In this document: one piece after another, positions 11,501 to 20,500 of the stretch
Layout of the letters: each line of letters opens with the position of its first letter
Numbering within the stretch: position 1 is the first letter of the stretch
Origin: Pseudomonas farsensis
GTDB lineage: Bacteria > Pseudomonadota > Gammaproteobacteria > Pseudomonadales > Pseudomonadaceae
Direction of reading: 5' to 3'
Length of the DNA: 64,000 bases
Assembly: GCF_014268805.2 (NCBI RefSeq)
Contig: NZ_JABWRF020000004.1
Span: 310,001 to 374,000 of the forward strand
Translations under genes and position numbers: made by a program
The notes under the pieces: generated by a model
Database searches by the model: none
What the model was told of the DNA's origin: nothing
Seen by the model: only the letters and a program-made list of their open reading frames with translations

Positions 11501-14500
11501 TACTGGCAGTGGAGGGCGCCAATGGCCAGCAATTGGTCGGCTATGTGGTGAGCCATACCCCACCCACTGACTCGGCAGCGTTGCGCGACACCCTGCGGGC
11601 GCGGCTGCGGGCTGTGTTGCCCGAGTACATGGTGCCGACGCACCTGATACTACTCGACGCCCTGCCATTGACCCCCAATGGCAAACTGGACCGCAAGGCG
11701 CTACCTGCGCCACAGCTGTCTGAACAACCGCTCTACCTCAAGCCGTATAGCCCGCTGGAGCAGCGCATCGCGGCGATCTGGCAAGACGTGCTCAAACGCG
11801 AACAGATTGGTCTTACCGACAACTTCTTCGAGTTGGGCGGTGACTCCATCGTGTCCATGCAGGTGGTCAGTCGGGCGCGCCAAGAGGGTATCCGCTTCAC
11901 CCCCAAACAGCTGTTCCAGCACCAAACCGTGCAGGGGTTGGCGGCAGTCGCCCGGCTAGAGGAGGGTGGCCCGGCAATCGATCAAGGGCCGGTGCAGGGT
12001 GCGCTGACATTGCTGCCCATTCACCAGCACTTCTTCGCCAGCGCCATTCCTGAACGCCATCATTGGAACCAGTCGGTGCTGCTCAAACCGGTGCAGCCCC
12101 TTGATGGCGCACGCCTTGAGGCCGCCTTGCAGCGTCTGCTGGAACAGCATGATGCGTTACGCCTGCGCTTCACCGAGGACCATGGTAATTGGCAGGCCAG
12201 CTTTGCTGCGCCCCAGGCGGGCACGTCGTTGTTGTGGCACCAGGCAATCCCAGACGTGGAGGCATTGCAGGCCTTGGGCCAGCGGGCTCAGGCCAGCCTC
12301 GACCTTGCGCAGGGCCCACTGCTGCGCGCCGTGCTGGCCGAGTTGCCCGGCGGCGAGCAACGTCTGCTGCTGGTGATCCATCACCTGGCCGTGGACGGGG
12401 TGTCCTGGCGCATTCTGTTCGAGGACCTGCAGCACGCCTACAACGGGTTGCCATTACCGGCCAAGACCAGCTCGCTGCAGGCTTGGGCCAAGCGCCTGCA
12501 TCTGCACGCCAGCAACCCTGCGCTGCTGAAGCAGGCCGACTACTGGCTGGCTGCGGGTGCCAACGGCGCCGGCGAACTGCCCCGTGACGTACCGGTGCAG
12601 CAGGCGCTCAATCGCGATGCCAGTAGTATCAACAGCCACTTTGACAAGACCCTCACTCGGCAATTGCTGCAACAGGCCCCGGCGGCCTATCGCACCCAGG
12701 TCAATGACCTGCTGCTGGCTGCTCTGGCACAGGTGATCAGCGCCTGGACTGGGGATGCTGCCGTGCGTATCCAGCTTGAGGGTCATGGCCGTGAGGCATT
12801 GTTCGATGACATCGACCTGACCCGTACCGTTGGCTGGTTCACTAGCCTCTATCCGGTCAGCCTGAGCCCGGCGCATGACCCGGCTGCCACCATCAAGACG
12901 ATCAAGGAGCAACTGCGCGCAGTCCCGGACAAGGGGCTGGGTTATGGCCTACTGCGTCATCTGGGCGAGCCGTCGCTGAGGGCACGACTGGCCGAGCAGC
13001 CTGCTGCGCGCATTACTTTCAACTACCTCGGCCAGTTCGACGCAAGCTTCGATCAGCCGGATGCGCTGCTGCGCCCGGCTGGCGAGGCCGCCGGCCAGGA
13101 TCAGAGCGCCGAGGCGCCTTTGGGTAACTGGTTGATGGTCGATGGCCGGGTGTATGACGGCGAGTTGAGCCTGAGCTGGACCTTCAGCCAGGCGATGTTC
13201 GCTCCTGCCACCATCGAACGGTTGGCACGGGCTTACGAAGTTGCACTGGCGCAGCTGGTTGGCCACTGCCTTGAAGAGGGCGCGCAGGGCTTCACGCCGT
13301 CGGACTTCCCGCTGGCTGCGTTGGGCCAGACGCAATTGGACAACCTTGGCCTCGTGCCTGATGCGGTGGAGGATATCTACCCGCTATCACCGATGCAGCA
13401 GGGCATGCTGTTCCACACACTGTTCGAGCAGCGGGCCAGCGAGTACGTCAATCAGATGCGCCTGGACGTGGAGGGCCTGGAGCCCGAGCGCTTTGCCCAG
13501 GCGTGGCAAGCTGCCATCGATGGCCACGACATCCTGCGCAGTGGGTTCATCTGGCAGGGCGCAGTGGAACGCCCCCTGCAAGTGGTCTACCGCTCCGCCA
13601 GGCTGCCATTCCAGTTGCTCGACTGGCGCCAGCAAAGCGACCCTGAAACTGCTCTGAATACCCTCGCTGCCAGCGAGCTGGCATGCTGTACCGAACTCGC
13701 TTGCGCGCCGCTTCTGCGTATTGTGCTGGTGCGGCTGGGCGAAAGCAGTTATCAGCTGATCTACACCCATCACCATCTGCTGCTCGATGGCTGGAGCAAC
13801 TCCCAACTGCTTGGCGAAGTACTGCAGCGCTACAATGGCCAACGCCCGCAACTGGGCAGTGGGCGCTTCCGTGACTACATTGCCTGGTTGCAGGAACGTG
13901 ATGTTGAAGCCAGCCAGCGCTTCTGGCGCGAGCAATTGGTTACGTTGCAGGCGCCGACGCAACTGGCTACGGCACTGCCGGCTCCGACGCAGCCCAAGGC
14001 TGGCCAGCAGCATCTTCACAGCGGCCTGGACCACCAGCAGACCGCGCGGCTCGGTGAGTTCGCCCGGCAGCAGAAGATTACTGTCAACACCCTGGTGCAG
14101 GCCGCCTGGTTGCTCCTGCTGCAGCGTTACACCGGCCAACCCACGGTTTGTTTCGGCGCCACGGTCGCGGGGCGCCCGGCTGAGCTCGACAACATCGAGC
14201 AGCAGGTGGGCCTGTTCATCAATACCTTGCCGGTCATTGCCGGCCCAGTGCCGGAGCAACCCGTCGGCGGGTGGCTACAGGCCTTGCAAGAGCAGAACCT
14301 GGCGCTGCGTGAGCAGGAGCACACACCGCTTGCCGACATCCAGAGTTGGGCCGGCCAACGTGGCGAGGCGTTGTTTGACACCCTGTTGGTATTCGAGAAC
14401 TACCCGGTTGCCGAGGCGCTGCAAGAGGCCTCACCGCAGACTGTGCGCTTCGGCGCGATTGTTCATCACGAGCAGACCAACTATCCGCTGACCGTGGCGG

Positions 14501-17500
14501 TCAACCTGGGCGAATGCCTGGAGTTGCACTTCAGTTACGACGCTGCCCGCTTCAGCGATGCCCAGTTGCAGCAGATCGACAGGCACCTGCAAACCCTGCT
14601 GCTGGCTCTCGCCGAGGATGCCCAGCGCTACGTCGGGCAGTTGGCTGTGCTGCAAACCCAGGAACGTCTGCAACTGACGCAGTGGAATGCCAGCGATGTG
14701 CGGTTTGAGCAGGCTCAGCCGGTACACCGGCTGGTGCAGGAGCAAGCCCTGCGTACACCGGATGCGGTGGCGGTTCGCGCCGGCGCCGAACAGCTGAGCT
14801 ACGCCGAGCTGGAGGCCCGTGCCAATCGCCTTGCCCATCGTCTGCTGGCTGCCGGCCTTGGACGCGACCAACTGGTCGGGGTCGCCGCCGAGCGCAGCCT
14901 GGAGTTGGTCATCGGATTGCTGGCCGTGCTCAAGGCCGGCGCAGGCTACGTGCCGCTGGACCCGGCTTATCCGCGCGAGCGGCTTGCCTACATGATCGAG
15001 GACAGTGGGCTGAACCTGCTGCTTACCCAGGCTCATCTGCATGAGCGCCTGCCGTCCCTCGCCGGCCTGCAGGTGTTGGACCTGGCGGATGAATGCAGCG
15101 CGCAGCCGGCACACGACCCAGATGTGCCGGTCAATGATGAAAACCTGGCGTATGTGATCTACACCTCAGGTTCCACCGGCCAGCCTAAAGGTGTTGGCCT
15201 GCGCCATGGCGGCCTGACCAACCACATGCTGTGGATGCGTGGGCAATTGGCGCTACAACCCGATGACCGGGTGCTGCAAAAGACGGCCTACAGTTTCGAC
15301 GCTTCGGTGTGGGAGTTTTGGGCTGCGCTGATTGATGGTGCGCAGTTGGTCATGGCGGCGCCTGGGCTCAACGATGATCTGACGCAACTGTGGTCGATCG
15401 TCGCCGAGCAGGGTATCAGCGTGTTGCAGATGGCCCCGTCGCTGCTTCAGGCCTTGTTGCCTCATGCCGATGCCGCTCAACTGCAAGGGCTCCGCCAGCT
15501 GTACATGGGCGGCGAAGCGTTGCCAGCGACGTTGGTCGAGCAACTGCGCAGCCGTTGGCAGGGCCGCTTGTACAACCTGTATGGCCCCACCGAGGCAACT
15601 ATCGACAGCAGCATTCATGAGCTGGGCAGCGCCGCGGACGGCCTGGTCACGCCTATAGGCCGGCCGCTGTCCAACGTGCAGTTGTGGTTGTTGGATACGT
15701 CGCTGCAGCCGGTGGTGCCGGGCGTGGTCGCGGAGCTGTTCGTTGCAGGCCAATCCTTGGCCCGTGGTTACCACCGACGCCCCGGTTTGACCGCTGAGCG
15801 GTTCCTGCCCAACCCCTTCGGCGCGCCAGGCAGCCGCCTGTACCGCACCGGTGACCTGGCACGTCAACGTGCCGACGGTGTGATTGAGTATGCCGGGCGT
15901 ATCGACCATCAGGTCAAGGTGCGCGGCTTGCGTATCGAACTGGGCGAAATCGAAGCTTGCCTAAACCGCCAGGCCGAGGTGCGCGATGCCTTGGTGGTGG
16001 CTCAGCCGTTGGAACAGGGCCAGCAACTGGTGGCCTATGTAGTGGCACAGCAGCACTGCGAACTGAACGTGCTGCGCGACAATCTGCGCAGTGCGCTGCT
16101 GGAGCAGTTGCCGGCGTACATGGTCCCTGGGCATTTAGTGTTCCTTGAAGCCTTGCCGCTGACCAGCAACGGCAAGCTTGACCGCAAGGCGCTGCCACTG
16201 CCGGACTGCCAGCCTGCAGCGCAGGCTTATGAAGCGCCACGCAATGCACTGGAACAACGCCTCGCAGAGCTTTGGCAGGATGTGCTCAAAGTCGATCAGG
16301 TAGGTTTGAACGACAACTTCTTTGAATTGGGCGGCGACTCCATCGTGTCCATTCAGTTGGTCAGTCGTGCCCGCCAGGCAGGCATCCGCTTTACCCCCAA
16401 ACAGCTGTTCCAGCAGCAGACGGTGCAGGCTCTGGCAAGCGTGGTGCAATTAGGCGATGCGCCCGAACCCGCGGTTCAGGGGCCTGCCAGCGGGGCGCTG
16501 ACCCTGCTACCCGTGCACCAGGTGTTCTTCGCCAGTGATATTCCCGAGCGCCAGCACTGGAACCAGTCGGTATTGCTTAAACCGGTCCACGCGCTGGATG
16601 GCGTGCAATTGCGCCGGGCGCTGGGTACGGTCCTTGCGCACCACGATGCCCTGCGGTTGCGCTTCAGTACCACTGATGGCGCCTGGCAAGCCGATTTTGC
16701 CGGCGCCGCTGACGAGGACGTGCTCTGGCAGGTTGAGCTGGAGTCGTCCGAAGCACTGGCCGCAGTTGCCGAACAGGCGCAACGGAGCCTGGACCTGGCC
16801 AATGGCCCGCTGTTGCGCGCAGTACTGGCCAGTTTTGCCGACGGCGAGCAGCGGTTGTTGCTGGTCATCCACCATCTGGCGGTGGATGGGGTGTCATGGC
16901 GAATCCTCTTCGAGGACCTGCAGCTGGCTTATCATGGCCAGGCGCTGCCTGCGCGAACCAGCTCGATTCAGCTTTGGGCCGAGCGGCTTCAGGCCCAGGC
17001 CCGCGGTGAGCGGCTGCTGGCTGAACGTGATTACTGGTTGGCCCAGCTCGATGGGGTGGTTGGCGAGTTGCCACGCGACCGCTTGGTAGCCCAAGGAGAA
17101 AACCGGCATGCGCAGACTGTGCATGTACGCCTGGACCCTGCGCGGACCCGACAGCTGTTGCAGGAGGCTCCCGCGGCCTATCGCACCCAGGTCAACGACC
17201 TGCTGCTGACTGCATTGGCTCAAGTGATCAGCCAATGGACCGGTGAGTCTTCGGCCCTTGTGCAGTTGGAAGGGCATGGTCGCGAGGCGCTGTTCGATGA
17301 TATCGACCTGACCCGCACGGTGGGTTGGTTCACCAGCTTGTATCCGGTAAAACTAACCCCGGCGCAGGAACCAGGTGACAGCGTTCTGGCGATCAAGGAA
17401 CAGCTTCGCGCAATCCCGGACAAAGGCATCGGCCATGGCTTGCTGCGCTTCCTCGGCGACGATGCGACGCGCGACGCATTGGCGGCGATGCCGGTGCCGC

Positions 17501-20500
17501 GCATCACCTTCAACTATTTGGGCCAGTTCGATGCAAGCTTCGATGCCGAGCAGGCACTGTTCCTGCCGGTTGCCGAAGACAAGGGCCAGGAGCAGTCGGC
17601 GCATGCGCCACTGGATAACTGGCTGACCATCAACAGCCAGGTTTTCGACGGTGAACTGGGCCTTGCCTGGAGCTTCAGTGGGGAAATGTTCGATGCCTGC
17701 ACCATCGAGCGCCTGGCAGAGGCCTATGTGACCACGCTGACGGCGCTGGTGGAGCACTGCCTGCTGCCCTCCAGCGGCGGAGTCAGTGCCAGTGACTTCA
17801 CCAATAGCGGCCTTGTCGGCAGCCAGTTGCGCACATTGCCGTTCCCTCCACGGGACATCGAAGATGTCTACCCGATGTCGCCGATGCAGCAAGGCATTCT
17901 CTTCCACAGCTTGGAGGCGGCGGGTAACAGCCTGTACGTCAACCAGCTCAGCGTGCCAGTGGAGCATCTTGACAGCGCGCGTTTTGTGGCCGCCTGGCAG
18001 CAGGTTGTCGAGCGTCACGAGATTTTGCGCAGCGCGTTCTGGACCAGCCCGGAGCTAAGCCAGCCCCTGCAAGTGGTCAAGCGGCGCGCGCCGCTGACCG
18101 TCGAGGTGCTTGACTGGCGGGGGCGCAGTATGGCCGCCGACGCCATCGACAGCCTGGTGCAGGCTGACTGCACGCGGGGCTTCGACTGGCTGGCACCGCC
18201 GTTGATGCGCCTGACGTTGGTCCGTCTGGACGAAACGCGCCATCACTTGATCTGGACCAGCCACCATATCCTGATGGATGGCTGGAGCAGTTCGCGACTG
18301 TTTGGCGAGGTGCTTGAACTCTATGCTGGCCGACCGCTGCCTGCCAAGCGCGGCCGTTACGGCGACTACATCGCCTGGCTGCAAGCGCAGCCGCAACAGG
18401 TCCTTGAGCAGTTCTGGAAGGCGCGCCTGGCATTGTGCGAGGGGCCGACTAGCCTGGCAGATGCGCTCCACCCCAAGCCCGAGCCGCACGTGCCGGGCCA
18501 TGATGCGCTCTACCTGCGCTGGGATGCGACGCGCACTGCTGCGTTGCGTGAACGCGCACAGGCCCTTCGGGTGACCAGCAACACGTTGGTACAGGCGGCA
18601 TGGCTGTTGCTGTTGCAGCGTTATACCGGGCAGCAGACTGTCTGCTTTGGCGCCACTGTTGCCGGACGCCCTGCGGGCTTGCCGGGCGCTGACGAGATGC
18701 TGGGGCTATTCATCAACACCTTGCCTATCATCCATCGGCCCGAGCCTCAGGTTCAGGTCAGTCAGTGGCTGCAGGCGTTGCAAGCGCACAACCTGGAAGT
18801 GCGTGACCACGAGCACGCATCACTGGCCGATATCCAGCGCTGGTCGGGGCAGGGCGGGCAGGCGCTGTTCGACAGCATTCTGGTGTTCGAGAACTACCCC
18901 GTGGATGAGCGCTTGCAACAGCCTGACGCCACGGGGCCGCGTTTTGGCAAGGTGCAGTCGCGTGATGTGACCAACTTTGCCATGGACCTTGCAATCAAGC
19001 TGGGTGATACCTTCGAGGTGGAGTTCCTGTATCTGCGCAACCGCTTTACCGTCGAGGCGGTGACGCAGCTTCGCGCAGACTTCGAGGCATTGCTGCAGGG
19101 CTTGCTGCAGCCCGGCGAGCGCGCTATTGGCGCCATGGCTGCGCTGCATGCGTGCGACGCCCAGCCGGAAAAGGCCCAGGCGCCGACCCAGCTGGTCGCG
19201 CAACGCATCGCCAGGCATGCTTTCGAGCAGGCAGATGCGGTGGCGGTGGCCTGCGCGGGCACACAACTTACCTACGCGCAGCTTGAACTGCGTGCCAACC
19301 AGCTGGCAGCTCGCCTGCTGGCACTTGGCGCGGGGCCTGAAACGTTCGTCGGCGTGGCGCTGGAGCGTTCGGTCGAGAGCGTGGTTGCGCTGTATGCAGT
19401 ACTGAAGGCGGGCGCCGCCTTCGTGCCGCTGGATATCAGCTACCCGAGTGAGCGCTTGCAGTGGATCATGCAGGATTCGGGCATGAGCATCCTGCTCACG
19501 CAGCGTGCGTTGGCTCAGCGGCTACCGCAGGTCGAAGGTGCACTGCGGCTGTATATCGAAGATATCGATTCGCAGGCGCCAGGCCTTGCCGTGACGCCAG
19601 CGGTGCACGCCGAGCAGCTTGCCTACCTTATCTACACCTCTGGCTCCACCGGTGTGCCAAAGGGGGTGGCGGTCAGCCACGGCCCGATCACCCAGCACTG
19701 TGAGGCAATCATCGCCCGTTACGGTATGGACTGCATGACGCGCGAGCTGTTGTTCATGTCGTTCGCCTTCGATGGCGCCCAGGAACGCTGGTTGTCGACC
19801 CTTGCTGCGGGCGGGCGTCTGGTGCTGCGGGATGAACGCTTGTGGACCGCAGAGGAAACCTGGAATGCGCTGCACGAGCACGGCATTACCATCGCCTGCT
19901 TCCCACCTGCCTACCTGCAACAGCTTGCCGAGTATGGCCAAGGCCGTGAAAACCCACCTCCGGTGGATACCTACTGCTTTGGTGGCGATGCCGTGGCCAA
20001 CAGCAACTTCGAATTGGTCAAGCGCACCTTGCGCCCACGCCAGTTCACCAATGGCTATGGGCCGACCGAGACGGTGGTTACCCCGTTGCTGTGGAACGCC
20101 GGCGCCGATGCAAGCTGCGAGGCAGCCTATGCCCCGATTGGTAGTGCAGTAGGGGCACGCAGCCTGCACATTCTCGATGCGCAGTTGAACCCTGTGCCCG
20201 ACGGCGTGGCCGGTGAACTGTACATTGGCGGCTATGAGCTGGCGCGGGGCTATCACCGTCGCGCCGGGCTGACCGCCGAGCGGTTCGTCGCCGACCCGTT
20301 CAGCGCTGATGGCGGGCGTCTGTATCGCAGCGGCGACTTGGTGCGCCGTCGTGCCGACGGTATCGTTGACTACCTGGGCCGTCTGGATCATCAGGTGAAG
20401 GTGCGCGGCTTCCGGATCGAACTAGGCGAGATCGAAGCACGCCTGGCAGCGCAGCCTGGCATACGTGAATCGCTGGTAATCGCCCGAGACGGCGGCGCTG

